DNA of 64,000 bases from an uncultured Bacilli bacterium (GTDB lineage Bacteria > Bacillota_I > Bacilli_A > RFN20 > CAG-826), in the NCBI GenBank assembly GCA_944363525.1, contig CALVUF010000006.1, forward strand, positions 60,070 to 124,069, in the 5' to 3' direction. The position numbers and the translations under genes are program-made. Positions within the stretch are counted from its first letter, which is position 1. Each line of letters starts with the position of its first letter. The notes under the pieces are model-generated. The model was not told the origin of the DNA. It did not search any database and saw only the letters and a program-made list of their open reading frames with translations. Positions 34,142 through 44,000 of the stretch are shown in pieces.

Positions 34142-35536
34142 TTACTTCTTCGCCGCTTTACGAAGGGCAACCATGGCGTTGACCGCTTGCTCGGCGGTCT
34201 TATAAGCTGGGATGCCATGCTCACGAAGCAGTTTGATGGCCTCGGCACATTCGGCCCCGCCTTGGCAGATCATAAGGAACGGCTTGCCCAGTTCCTTAGT
34301 CGATTCATAGACCTCGATAGCCGCTTTAGCGACCCCCAAGACATCGGTGACCGCGGTCGGGCAAATAGCCCCGAGCACCCCATCGACCTTCGGGTCGCGA
34401 AGAGCTTGCTGGAAGGCCCCTTTGTATTGGATGACCGAGGCGGTGCCAGAGATATCGACCGGGTTAAGCGGCGAACCGAACATCGGCATATAGGCCCGGA
34501 TTCTCGCCGCCAATAATGGCGAGATGTCCTTTAGTTCATGTAAAGGCATCCCCAGCCTTTCGAAATGGTCGCAGCTAAGCAACCCAGCGCCGCCGCCATT
34601 GGTGATCATGACGACGTTATCGCCCTTTAGGGTCGGCTGATACCCTAGGGCTAAAGAGACATCGAGGAACTCCTGCCAAGTGGTGACCCGGATGGCTCCG
34701 GCTTCTTTGATGATCGAATCGTAGTATTCATCGGTCTCCGGGTTCTCGGAGGCGGTGTGGGCGAAGGCGGCCTTGACCCCGATCTGGCTCCGGCCGACCT
34801 TGATGACGACGATCGGCTTGGTGCATTTCTTGCAGCTCTTGACGAAGGCTTCCGGGGAATCAAGCCCTTCAATGTAGATTGAGAGGACGTTGGTATGGGG
34901 ATCGGCCTCAGCGTATTCGATGAATTCCGAGAAGTCGACGTCGGCTTTATTGCCGAGCCCAACGAAGAAGCTCATCCCGAGGTTTTCTTCTTGGCTCGTC
35001 CCAAGGGCAGCCAATAAGTTCGCCCCCGACTGGGAGATCATGGCAATCGGACCCGGGACCGGGAGATAGGGGATGAAGCCGCAGTTGAAATGCATATAGG
35101 GCGAGCCCATGCCGACCAGGTTCGGCCCGATAAGCGGCAGCTCATGCTCGCGGCAATATTCGGTGATGTCATTCTGCAATTCGCCTCGGCCGATTTCCTT
35201 AAAGGCCGAGGTGGCGATGACCAGCATCTTAGCCTTGATCTTAACCGCCTCATGGACGATAGAGTTGACGAGGTGGGCGGGGACGGCGACAAAGACCAGA
35301 TCGATCTCGTCGGGGATGTCGGAAAGAGTGTGGTAGGCTTTCAGTCCGAGTACCTGGTCGGCCCGCGGGTTGACGGGATAGATCTTGCCCTTATACCCCC
35401 ACTTCTGCAATTCGTAGACGACTTTATTGCCGACTTTGCTCGGATACCGGCTAGCCCCGACGACGGCGATCGAACGGGGGTTTAAGGCATAGGGCAGGTT
35501 CTTGACGACGTAAGGACGGGCTTCATTGATTTTCAT
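34142..35536 (-). CDS. ADP-forming acyl-CoA synthetase (ACD), alpha subunit
   Basis: A 464-residue protein with the CoA-binding Rossmann domain (NPRSIAVVGASRYPSKVGN, about 19-37), the succinyl-CoA-ligase-like domain (MISQSGANLLAAL) and the phosphohistidine His260 in AAFAHTASENPE. It matches the alpha subunit of ADP-forming acetate-CoA ligase, which conserves the thioester energy of acetyl-CoA or other acyl-CoAs as ATP. The ATP-grasp beta subunit is neither fused nor adjacent, so it must be encoded elsewhere. The gene follows the Lrp-like gene by 2 bp and shares its cre-controlled promoter. Confidence 0.87.
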   Translation of the reverse strand: MKINEARPYVVKNLPYALNPRSIAVVGASRYPSKVGNKVVYELQKWGYKGKIYPVNPRADQVLGLKAYHTLSDIPDEIDLVFVAVPAHLVNSIVHEAVKIKAKMLVIATSAFKEIGRGELQNDITEYCREHELPLIGPNLVGMGSPYMHFNCGFIPYLPVPGPIAMISQSGANLLAALGTSQEENLGMSFFVGLGNKADVDFSEFIEYAEADPHTNVLSIYIEGLDSPEAFVKSCKKCTKPIVVIKVGRSQIGVKAAFAHTASENPETDEYYDSIIKEAGAIRVTTWQEFLDVSLALGYQPTLKGDNVVMITNGGGAGLLSCDHFERLGMPLHELKDISPLLAARIRAYMPMFGSPLNPVDISGTASVIQYKGAFQQALRDPKVDGVLGAICPTAVTDVLGVAKAAIEVYESTKELGKPFLMICQGGAECAEAIKLLREHGIPAYKTAEQAVNAMVALRKAAKK

Positions 35537-35538
35537 AC

Positions 35539-36717
35539 TTACTTCTCCTCGCTCCGATCGAGCAATACGTCATCGGTGAAGACGCATTCTTCGTATAAGC
35601 CGTTTTCCGCATCGAGCCGGGCGGTCCAGCGGCGGAATTGCCTTGGTGACAACGCCTCTTTGACTTCCTTAACCTCAGCATAGCCAAGCAGTTTCTGCCG
35701 GATGTCCTCGGCATCGGTTAATTCATCATAGATCGAAAGCATGTAATTATGGTGAGCGTCGCCGAAATCGAAGAAATTGACGAAGCGCGGATCCTCGGCT
35801 AACTCGTCGGCGATCTGCTCGCTTCGATAGGACTGGGTATTCTCGAATAAGGAAACGAGGAAGAACCGTTGTTTGATCCCTAACCGACGATAATCGAGAT
35901 AAACCATCGGGATGACGGTCTTGGTCTCATCGACTATGTGGACTAAGTCTTTCTTCATCTCCGTAGCGTCTAAGCCCGAAAGCTTAGCCAAGACATCGTA
36001 ATCGAACATTTCGGCGGCCGAAGGGGCGTTATTGATGGCCTCGAGCAAGGCGAAATCCTTTTCATCCATCCCCTTCTTAAGAGCCACCGCCTTCTTGACC
36101 GCTTCCTTAGCGAAGAAGTAATGGCGGAAGTCCTTTTTCGCGTCGAACTGATTGACGCTGGATTCGCGGATGAGCCTCCTAACCGGGGTCAGATGGACGT
36201 ATTCGACGTATTCCCGGAAGCGGAACTTATCGAGGACCCCATAGATGAGGTTGTCGAGGTTCCGCATATGGTTGCCGTTATAGTAATCGAAATCCCCGCC
36301 TTCCTCCATCATATAGCCGGTGCAGATCTGATCGTTTTCCTGGAACCAGTCGGTCAATTCTTTCCGTTGCTCCGGGGTGGTCCCTTTCTTTAGTTTCACA
36401 ACCCAATAATAAAGTCCGAACCCCATTACCCCGACGCAGGAGTTCTTCACTAACATCATGTACTTTTCGTCATAAAGCCGTTTGAGCCGCTTCTTGGCCT
36501 CCTCGGATTTAATGCCGGTCGACTTCTCGATATAGGCGAGGTTAAACACCTCGGGATACACTTGATAGAACGATTTGGCGATGTTGAAGGCGACGAATTC
36601 CTTGGCGTCGTTGCCATAAATCCCCGGCTCGAAAAAGGCATACCCTTTCGGCGCGAAGTTGTAGTCGTGGAGGTACTCCTGCTGTTCCGGAGTGCCGACT
36701 TTATAGAGCTTAGCCAT
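35539..36717 (-). CDS. Lrp/AsnC-like regulatory protein
   Basis: A 392-residue protein whose first part contains a winged-helix-like segment (NLAYIEKSTGIKSEEAKKRLKRLYDEKYMMLV, about 60-90) followed by a beta-alpha-beta region typical of the Lrp ligand-binding (RAM) fold (GLYYWVVKLKKGTTPEQRKELTDWF). A second half with similar layout (IKQRFFLVSLFENTQSYRSEQIADEL) suggests a tandem duplication of the regulatory unit. It has a GGGAGGAAG ribosome site. Being directly upstream of the ADP-forming synthetase with a 2-bp gap, it probably controls that gene or pathway in response to an amino or organic acid. Family assignment is by pattern only. Confidence 0.6.
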   Translation of the reverse strand: MAKLYKVGTPEQQEYLHDYNFAPKGYAFFEPGIYGNDAKEFVAFNIAKSFYQVYPEVFNLAYIEKSTGIKSEEAKKRLKRLYDEKYMMLVKNSCVGVMGFGLYYWVVKLKKGTTPEQRKELTDWFQENDQICTGYMMEEGGDFDYYNGNHMRNLDNLIYGVLDKFRFREYVEYVHLTPVRRLIRESSVNQFDAKKDFRHYFFAKEAVKKAVALKKGMDEKDFALLEAINNAPSAAEMFDYDVLAKLSGLDATEMKKDLVHIVDETKTVIPMVYLDYRRLGIKQRFFLVSLFENTQSYRSEQIADELAEDPRFVNFFDFGDAHHNYMLSIYDELTDAEDIRQKLLGYAEVKEVKEALSPRQFRRWTARLDAENGLYEECVFTDDVLLDRSEEK

Positions 36718-36743
36718 TTGCTTCCTCCCGCTCGATTTACTTA

Positions 36744-36794
36744 ATTCTAGAACGGATGATGGCCGTTGGTAAGCAAAAAATGAAAGCGATTACA
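36744..36794 (-). promoter_or_regulatory. Promoter and perfect cre box of the Lrp-like/ACD operon
   Basis: TGAAAGCGATTACA (36781-36794) fits the CcpA catabolite-responsive element consensus at every defined position. On the minus strand a -10 TAGAAT (36744-36749) with a candidate -35 TTACCA 17 bp upstream lies between it and the start codon at 36717. The box sits just upstream of the -35, a position seen in activation as well as repression by CcpA, and acetate-forming overflow genes are classical activation targets. Confidence 0.65.
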
Positions 36795-37034
36795 TAAAGT
36801 CGGTTCCAATGTTTATGGGGAGCGTCAAAATCGGAAAAGTGCGCCTTTGGATCTCTATTGAGAATTTTTGTCAAAACTTGCAAAAATTTTCACTAGGCAT
36901 TCGATCGCTATACCTCATGGGTCAACTTTTCATATGGAAACCATAAAACTCTAGCAGCCTTGGCGCCTACCCTAATGGGCCTTCCGTCACTAAATATGAA
37001 AACAAACGAAAGCGAAAGAAAAGAAGTGATCAAA
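36795..37034. other. Gene-free stretch with AT-rich inverted repeat
   Basis: No reading frame is supported. An 8-bp perfect inverted repeat AATTTTTG (36863-36870)/CAAAAATT (36881-36888) with a 10-nt centre, extendable by three imperfect pairs, lies in the AT-rich part. It may be a weak terminator for the leftward frame ending at 37035 or an operator. Confidence 0.35.
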
Positions 37035-37584
37035 CTAAATGCGGTCAGTCCGCATCTTGGCTTGCTGATAGGTGACGACATCAAGATGAAGTTCAAAAGG
37101 GGTACCAGCATAGCTGCCAAACGATAACTTCACCTCGAGAACTTCCTTGATCCATCTTTCAGCATTGGCGATATCTTCCTCGACATAGCCTCCCGCTTTG
37201 CCAATATCAACATACTGACGATAAATATCCTCACTCAAATTGGATATTGTGCTGGATGGTGCCGGTATAAACAGAATGCGAGGGCATATCGGGGGCATCG
37301 ACGCTTTTTAAGGCCCGAGCTATCACAGGGACGGTGACGACAAAAACCCCGTCTGGGCGCTGGGAAACCCGGGCCTTGTTGGGGTCGTGATTCACGTAAA
37401 TATAATCTTCTTTCAATTGGGACTTATAGAAATTGACCGCCCGGAAGCGGACTTTTTTGATTTTTTCATAAGGCCCATAGCGGTATTGCCCGCTTTCCAT
37501 AACGCCTTTTAAGCCCCACCAAGAATCAAAAAGCTTTGCAACTTCGCTTTGGATATATTCGGTAAACATTAATAGTGATGGCAT
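37035..37584 (-). pseudogene. Unidentified protein gene, probably split by a frameshift
   Basis: Two overlapping minus-strand frames look like parts of one protein. The upstream frame (37584 to 37231, 117 codons) ends at TGA within SVYTGTIQHNIQFE. The downstream frame carries on with plausible protein sequence (SEDIYRQYVDIGKAGGYVEEDIANAERWIKEVL and onward) to 37035. One extra base near 37235-37250 would explain the break. Joined length is about 182 residues. I recognise no family. It could instead be two small coupled genes, the second starting at a TTG. The first frame contains a predicted compact alpha/beta region; no signal peptide. Confidence 0.5.
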
Positions 37585-37755
37585 AGCGAAAGTTTATCGG
37601 GCGACCGGGTGGCGGTCAACCACCAACCAAAATGTCAATTGGCATCGGCAAATCCCAAAGTAAATGAAATAGTAAACGAAATCATGTCGCTAAACCTCGC
37701 GACTAAACGGTCAAATCAAACACCCTTCCCAGTTTATCCTTCTCCGCATCCTTGC

Positions 37756-37768
37756 TATACTTCGCCTA
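37756..37768 (+). promoter_or_regulatory. Extended -10 box placed for a leaderless start
   Basis: TGCTATACT contains an extended -10 (TGn + TATACT, 37756-37761). The gap to the ATG at 37768 is six bases, so transcription would begin at or next to the start codon. No Shine-Dalgarno is present. Confidence 0.55.
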
Positions 37769-38562
37769 TGCCAAACATCAAAGCCATCTTCTGCGATTTC
37801 GATTGGACCCTCTTCGACCACAAGACCCGGACCTTCAATATGAAAGGGATCGAGGGTTTAAACAAAGCCCATGAAAAAGGGATCAAGTTAGTCATCAACT
37901 CCGCCCGGACCTATTACGCCTTGCAGCGTTTAAGGACCTTCGACCTCATCCCTTTCGATTGCTTCGTCACCCATAATGGCGGCGCTTGCTTCACCAAGGA
38001 GCAAACGATTTACGCCGACTTCATCGATGACGACATCAAAGACGACTTCATCGCTTTCCTCAACGAGCATGGATTCGGCTATAACCTGCTTGGCCAATAC
38101 ACCACCTACATCAAGGCCGTCGATAAACAGCTGGTCAAGGGTTTCTATCATGTCTTCTATGAACCCTTCCCCCGCCCGATTGAGGAATATAAAGGCGAAC
38201 GTCTTTTATCGGTCCAAGTCTTCTCGACTAAAGAAAGCGATCCCCTATTGGAGGGATATGCCAAAACGCATCACCTCCGTTTCCGCCGCTTCGCCGACGA
38301 CAACACCGAATTCACCCAGTACGAGTTCTTGAAGTCCAAAGGCATCAAGACCATGTATGACCACTTGGGGCTGAAAAAAGAGGAAGCCATGGCCTTCGGC
38401 GATGACCTCAATGACATCCCGATGTTCGAGATGGTCAAATACGGGATCTGCCTAGGCAACGGCAAAGACGAAGCCAAGCAAGCCGCCTATTACGTCACCG
38501 ATAACATCGAAGACGACGGGCTTTATAACGCCTTAGTCCACTTCGGCGTCATCGATAAATGA
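37768..38562 (+). CDS. Cof-type HAD-IIB sugar-phosphate phosphatase
   Basis: A 264-residue hydrolase: catalytic D10 and D12 in CDFDWTLFD (motif I), a Cof-type cap domain in the middle, and FGDDLNDIPMFEMV (motif IV) near residue 210. Members dephosphorylate sugar phosphates, flavin or pyridoxal phosphates. The start at 37768 is chosen because MPNIKAIFCDFD is the family N-terminus and a -10 box sits immediately before it; a longer frame to 37609 has no family similarity. The stop overlaps the methyltransferase start (ATGA), so the two are coupled. Confidence 0.88.
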   Translation: MPNIKAIFCDFDWTLFDHKTRTFNMKGIEGLNKAHEKGIKLVINSARTYYALQRLRTFDLIPFDCFVTHNGGACFTKEQTIYADFIDDDIKDDFIAFLNEHGFGYNLLGQYTTYIKAVDKQLVKGFYHVFYEPFPRPIEEYKGERLLSVQVFSTKESDPLLEGYAKTHHLRFRRFADDNTEFTQYEFLKSKGIKTMYDHLGLKKEEAMAFGDDLNDIPMFEMVKYGICLGNGKDEAKQAAYYVTDNIEDDGLYNALVHFGVIDK

Positions 38563-39303
38563 ACGATTACGCCCAAAAGAACGCCCAGATGTTCGATGCT
38601 TGGGCAAAAGAGGGCTGGGAATATGGCACGCCTTTAAGCCCGGAGCAATGTGAAATGGTCCGACAAGGCGATTACCAGCTTTACTTAACTTCCGTTACCC
38701 CCGTACCGAAAAATTGGCTTCCATCTAGCTTAAAAGGGAAGAAGGTTTTAGGCTTAGCCAGCGGCGGCGGCCAGCAGATGGCGATCCTGAGTTTATTGGG
38801 GGCTAAATGCACCCTGATCGATATATCCGATGCCCAATTAGCCGCGGATAAGATGGTGGCGGACCGGGAAGGCTATGCCATCGACATAACCAAAGGCGAC
38901 ATCAGCGAGCCCCTGCCTTTTAAAGACAACGAGTTCGATCTGATCATTGCCCCGGTTTCGCTTTGCTACATCCAGAAGGTTGAAACCGGTCATTAAAGAA
39001 TGCGCCCGGGTCCTCAAAGATAAAGGAACCCTTTTGATCGGTTTCGACATCGGGACCAATTTCCTTTCGAGCGACCAGCATCATATCGACACCAGATTCC
39101 CCTATGACCCGATTGCCAATCCCGAACAATATAACGAAGAGGACGGTTACCAATTCTCCCATACCGTCGGTGAGCAATTAAGCGCCCTTTTGCGGTCCTC
39201 CTTCGAAATTGCTGACCTTTTCGACGACTATAATTCCTCTGGAAGGCTCAAAGAGCTGCAAATCCCCTCTTTCTTGGCGGTTAAAGCGGTATTGCATAAA
39301 TAA
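38559..39303 (+). pseudogene. Class I SAM-dependent methyltransferase, frameshifted
   Basis: The first frame (38559-38996) encodes motif I VLGLASGGGQQMA (about 63-75), the acidic LIDISDAQL and a motif IV-like DLIIAPVSLCY, then breaks to VETGH and a stop. The missing continuation PVIKECARVLKDKGTLLIGFD lies in the +1 frame and runs to 39303. Removing one A from the AAA at 38983-38985 restores a 247-residue protein. Either a genuine recent pseudogene, phase variation in a short run, or a sequencing error. Start overlaps the HAD stop by 4 bp. Likely small-molecule methyltransferase. Confidence 0.78.
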
Positions 39304-39422
39304 AGCGGCCATTTAAACTACCGGTTGAGCCAAACCAACCCCTAGTTGATGAATCCGCCTACCGCGTCATTGTCCGGCCGAGAAGCCAAAAGTAAATTGG
39401 AAGCACAAAGGAGGCAACTGAA

Positions 39423-39878
39423 ATGCAACAGTTCGCTCAACGATTCCTCGCCCTTCGGAAAGAGAAAGGGCAAACCCAAGAAGAAGTGGCGGCCGCCTTC
39501 GGCGTCACTCCCCAAAGCGTCTCCAAATGGGAGACCGGCCAAAGCTATCCCGACATCACCTTGCTGCCGGAAATCGCCACTTACTTCGACGTTACCGTCG
39601 ATTACCTGTTAGGCAAAGCAAAGACCAAGCGTCCCCTTGAATCAAAGAACGCCGTCGTCCACGTCCACGTCTCCGAGCCCGGGAAAGACCAGGTCAACAT
39701 CAAATTGCCCTTCTTCGTCGTCAAAGGGCTTCTCGGTAAGGGGTTTCACCTCATCTCCCCCAAATTCGACGGGATCGACATCGAGCAATTGATCGAGGCG
39801 GTCGAATCTGGGGTCAGAGGCGAGATCATCAACATCGCCGACGAAGACGGCACCACCGTCGTTATCTCGGTCGACTAG
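39423..39878 (+). CDS. XRE regulator with YvlB/LiaX-like C-terminal domain
   Basis: A 151-residue protein. Residues about 5-60 form a Cro/C1 helix-turn-helix (LRKEKGQTQEEVAAAFGVTPQSVSKWETGQSYPD). Residues about 75-151 (VHVSEPGKDQVNIKLPFFVV, then IDIEQLIEAVESGVRGEIINIADEDGTTVVISV) resemble the small beta-rich domain of YvlB/LiaX and SHOCT-like regulators of envelope stress. AAAGGAGG precedes the ATG. The last 17 bp overlap the convergent malic enzyme gene. Targets are unknown. Confidence 0.8.
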   Translation: MQQFAQRFLALRKEKGQTQEEVAAAFGVTPQSVSKWETGQSYPDITLLPEIATYFDVTVDYLLGKAKTKRPLESKNAVVHVHVSEPGKDQVNIKLPFFVVKGLLGKGFHLISPKFDGIDIEQLIEAVESGVRGEIINIADEDGTTVVISVD

Positions 39879-41013
39879 CGGCTTCATACACCGCCTTCGC
39901 CACCCGTTGGTGGGTGGCTTTTTCATAGGCCAAAGGCAAAATACGGTCGATTGAAATGTCCCCAGTCGCTTCGGCAATGGCCTTGCAGGCGGCGATCATC
40001 ATCACCTCGGTTATCTTGCTCCGCGCATCCAAAGCCCCACGGAAGAGACCCGGGAAGACCAGGACATTATTGATCTGATTGGGATATTCGGAGGAACCGG
40101 TCCCAACGATATAGGCTCCGCCCTCCTTAGCTTTCTCGGGCGTGATCTCGGGAATCGGATTGGCCAAGGCAAAGACGATGGGCTTAACGCTCATGCTGGC
40201 AATCATCGAGGGAGTCACAATATTCCCGACTGAGACCCCGATGAAGACATCGGCTCCAACCAAGGCATCGGCTAAAAGCCCGTGTTGTTTTTCTGGGTTA
40301 GTCAAAACCGCCAGTTCATGTTGGGCGGGATTTAAACTTTCATCATCCGGGGAAAGGAGACCATTGATTCCACAGACCTTCATGTGCTTAACGCCTAAGG
40401 AAAGGAGGAATTTGGCGATGGCCGTGCCGGCCGCCCCCGGGCCATTGATGACGACTTTGATCTTTTCGATATCCTTCTCAACCAACTTTAAGGCATTGAG
40501 TAAAGCCGCCCCGACCACGATGGCGGTCCCATGCTGATCATCATGGAAGAGGGGGATATCGAGTTCATCGATCAATCGTTTTTCAATCTCGAAGCACCGT
40601 GGAGCAGCGATGTCCTCAAGGTTAATCCCGCCGAAAGAGCCGGCGATGATCTTGATGGTCTTGATAATCTCTTCGCTATCCTGGGTATGGAGGCAAAGGG
40701 GAACGGCATCGACATCGCCATAGGCTTTGAATAACGCCGCCTTCCCTTCCATGACCGGCATCCCGGCCTCGGGGCCGATGTTGCCCAGTCCTAAGATGGC
40801 GGTTCCGTCAGTGATGACGGCGACGGTATTCCAACGCCTAGTCAATTCAAAGCTCAGTTCTGGGTTATCGCGAATAGCCAAGCACGGCTCCGCCACGCCA
40901 GGGGTATAGGCCAAGGACAACGCGTCCTTACTATCGACCTCCACCCGGGGTTTGATCTCGATCTTACCCTGCCATTCTTGGTGCTTCTTCAGCGATTCCT
41001 TCCGATAGTCCAT
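39862..41013 (-). CDS. NAD(P)-dependent malic enzyme
   Basis: Decarboxylates malate to pyruvate with reduction of NAD(P)+. The 383 residues fit the short bacterial type without phosphotransacetylase domain. Motifs are SLAYTPGVAEPC (about 33-44), the metal-binding region FHDDQHGTA, VVINGPGAAGTAIAKFL (Rossmann) and ALANPIPEI. The start MDYRKES at 41013 matches the family; the frame can be extended eight codons to a TTG without support. No ribosome site is visible, but a TTATAT box ends four bases before the ATG. It lies 20 bp after the leucine-rich protein gene. Confidence 0.9.
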   Translation of the reverse strand: MDYRKESLKKHQEWQGKIEIKPRVEVDSKDALSLAYTPGVAEPCLAIRDNPELSFELTRRWNTVAVITDGTAILGLGNIGPEAGMPVMEGKAALFKAYGDVDAVPLCLHTQDSEEIIKTIKIIAGSFGGINLEDIAAPRCFEIEKRLIDELDIPLFHDDQHGTAIVVGAALLNALKLVEKDIEKIKVVINGPGAAGTAIAKFLLSLGVKHMKVCGINGLLSPDDESLNPAQHELAVLTNPEKQHGLLADALVGADVFIGVSVGNIVTPSMIASMSVKPIVFALANPIPEITPEKAKEGGAYIVGTGSSEYPNQINNVLVFPGLFRGALDARSKITEVMMIAACKAIAEATGDISIDRILPLAYEKATHQRVAKAVYEAASRPR

Positions 41014-41033
41014 AGCGATATAACCAGTTAGAT

Positions 41034-44000
41034 TCAAATGACGGAACTAGCCATCTTGTTGGCGACAGCCTCGTTGAATTGTTCATGGGAGGCATTGAAA
41101 TGGAAACTGACATTCCATTCTTGGTAGCCGGCCGGGAAAATCGCGTCCGCCTCTTCCTCGGAGAAAGCGCAATAGATGGTGGCGCAATAGATGGTGGATT
41201 GCGAGTTGAAGGCCTCTTCCCCCACCTCCTCTAAATCGGCGGAGAGGTAGAAAAGGCATTCGTTTTTGACGCTAAGGAAGGCCCGGTCTCCGAGGGTCGT
41301 CACCCCCGAAAGATCGGCGTAATCCAAGCAAGAGGATTCCCGGAAGCAATCATCCCCAATGGTCCTTAATGACGGCCCGGCTTGGAAGGACGAAAGATTG
41401 GTCGACCGGAACGCGGCCCCGTCGATCGTCTCTAACGAATCCGGGCAGGTGAACTCCTCAAGTTTGGCATGGTCGAAAGACCCGTCGATATGCTTAATGG
41501 TCGAGGGCAAAGTCACCTTCTTAAGGTTATAACAGTCATGGAAAGCTCCGCCAAGGTAATCCCCTTCCCCGGTCACCGTCACTTCTTGGACATCAGAGTA
41601 AGCGAAGGCTTCAGTCTCGGCAATCGCCGAAAGGGGAATGGTGATGGAGCTACCATCCAACGCGTGTGCAAACGCTCGATCGCCAATATATTCGATGCCG
41701 CTTAAATCGTTGAAATCCACCGGCGTGTCTTCAAAAGCCCTCTGACCGATGTAAGTGACGCTGGAAGGCAAAGCGAAATCCGTCAAGCTTTGGCAATTGA
41801 AGAAAGCCCGTTCACCGATTGAGACGGTCGAATCGTCGAGGTTGACTGATTGAAGTTGCCGGCATTCGCAGAAAGTGTGAGTCGGCAAGGCGAGGTTAAG
41901 AACAAGGATCGTCGCCTTTTCCAGCGCGGATCCATAGAAAAGGGAATCCCCGATTCTCATCCCGCCGGTTGGGGATTTCAAAGTCGCCTCTTTCAATTTA
42001 CTCGAGCCAAAGCACATGTCACCGATCCAAAGGTTATCCGAGACGAAATTAATGGACGTGAGACCCGATCCAAAGAACGCTGATTCCCCGATATAAATCA
42101 AGTTTGATGGGAAAACGAATTTCAAAAGAGACGCGCAATTATGGAAGGCCGATTCATAAATATAAGCCAGCCGGTCCCCACCATCGAAGGAGGTGATGGA
42201 AGAGTCAAAGAATGCCTTGGGTCCAATGGCGGAGAATCGATAATCCGGGAAGGTGGAAGTAAGGTCGATTGCCCCTTCGCTTGGCCCCTTAAACAAAACG
42301 GCGTCTTTATTACCATCAGTTAAGAAAGAATAACCATCCTGTTTGATATACTGACTGGAATAACGGAAATCGATGGTCAAGAGCTCCGCTGACCAGCCAA
42401 CGGGCTTCGTCGAGCCAGCATAATAGACCCGCTTGCCCTCGAAAGCCTTGTCGCCGACTTCGTTCACCGAATCAGGGACGAAAATGATGTTTATACGCTC
42501 GTCATGATAAAGGTCCTGCGGATTATCGTTCGGGGAGAAAGCCTCGTCATCAATGCTTTTTAGCGTCGATGGGAGACGGAGAAAGTTGAAATCGCAATCG
42601 GCAAAAGCCCGATAGCCAATCGTCTCTATCCCTTCGGGGAGGATCAGTTCATCCCCCGTCCAGCCCACGAAAGCATAGGGGGCGATGGCTTTGACCGGGA
42701 TCGCGGTCTCACCGTCTTGTACGGTGGCCTTCAATTTGTCGGGGTAGGATCCGCTTAAGGCGATGGCATAGGCCTCCCCGTCTTTCTCGGCCACCGCATA
42801 GGAGATGCCGTCGATGATGTTGTTGAGGTTATGAGAGAAGCCGAAGACGATCTTGGGGCCATAGGCATAGGAATTGGAATACGGATCAAGTTCCGTTTCA
42901 TCCCAATCGATGGCCCAGCCTTCGCCGGGCTCCGCTTGGGAAAAACCAACGTAATAGTTGCTGTGGGAAAAGGCATACGAACCGACTTCCGCCAACTCGC
43001 CAGTAAATTGCAGGACCTCGCCGCGGCCATTTCCGACCTTCTTAGGATTGCTCGCAAAGGCATAGTCACCGACCTTTTTTATCGAGGAAGGGAACTTCCA
43101 AGGATCGTGGAGGCCATAAAAAGCATAGGGGGCGATTTCCTCCACCCCTTCAGATATTTCCACTAAATTGAACACAGTATAGCCGGTAGAACCCTCAGCG
43201 CTGACATAGATCGGATTGACCCCGTCGCCGATCCGCTTAACCGGGTAAGAACGAACAAAACGGGGAACGAAAAGCGAGCCGCTGATCAGCGAATTGACCG
43301 CGATCAGAGAAAGGGTGAAATCCTTCTCAAGACGATAGAAACCAATGCCAAACCGATAGGTCGAATAGGTGATGGCCGACGAAGCGAAGTCAATCGTCCC
43401 GAACCGGAGGGCAGCCGAGTCCTCATCGCTGGCAAAATATAGATGAGGGCAAGCGAGATAACGGAACGCGTCATCGCCGATATAGACCAAACTCCGCGGC
43501 AAAGACAATTCCTCTTCCAAGTCAGCTTGATAAAACGCCCGGTCACCGATTCGCTCCAACCCTTCGGTCAGGAATATCCCCTTCAGTTCAGCTGATTCAA
43601 AAGCCGAGACGCCGATCGTCTTCACGGTGCTCGGGACCACCACCGCTTCGGCGGAGAAGCCCTGGAAGGCCCAAGAGCCAATTTCGGTAACCGGCAAGTC
43701 CTGATAATAAGCCGGGATAGCGACCTTGACGATATTTTCCGGCAGCTCATTGACCCCGGTTAGAATATAGCCCGTCCCCTCGGCATTGAGTTGGAAATCG
43801 AATAGCCCGTCTTGGTAATAGCCGAGCTCGAGGTCAAAGGGAAGGGATAAGGTCACATCATCGAAGGCAAACTCGATCTGCCCCGACACATGGGCGTATT
43901 GGCTCGATTGGCCGTTATAGTCGTTGTAATTCAGGCTTATCTCATATATTTGGCGGTAATCGTCGACTTTCTCGACGTTGATGTAAGCGCTGTTCCGTTC

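Noticed and set aside
37609..37767. N-terminal extension of the HAD phosphatase to 37609
   Set aside because: The extra residues have no family resemblance, and a -10 box sits just before the ATG at 37768.
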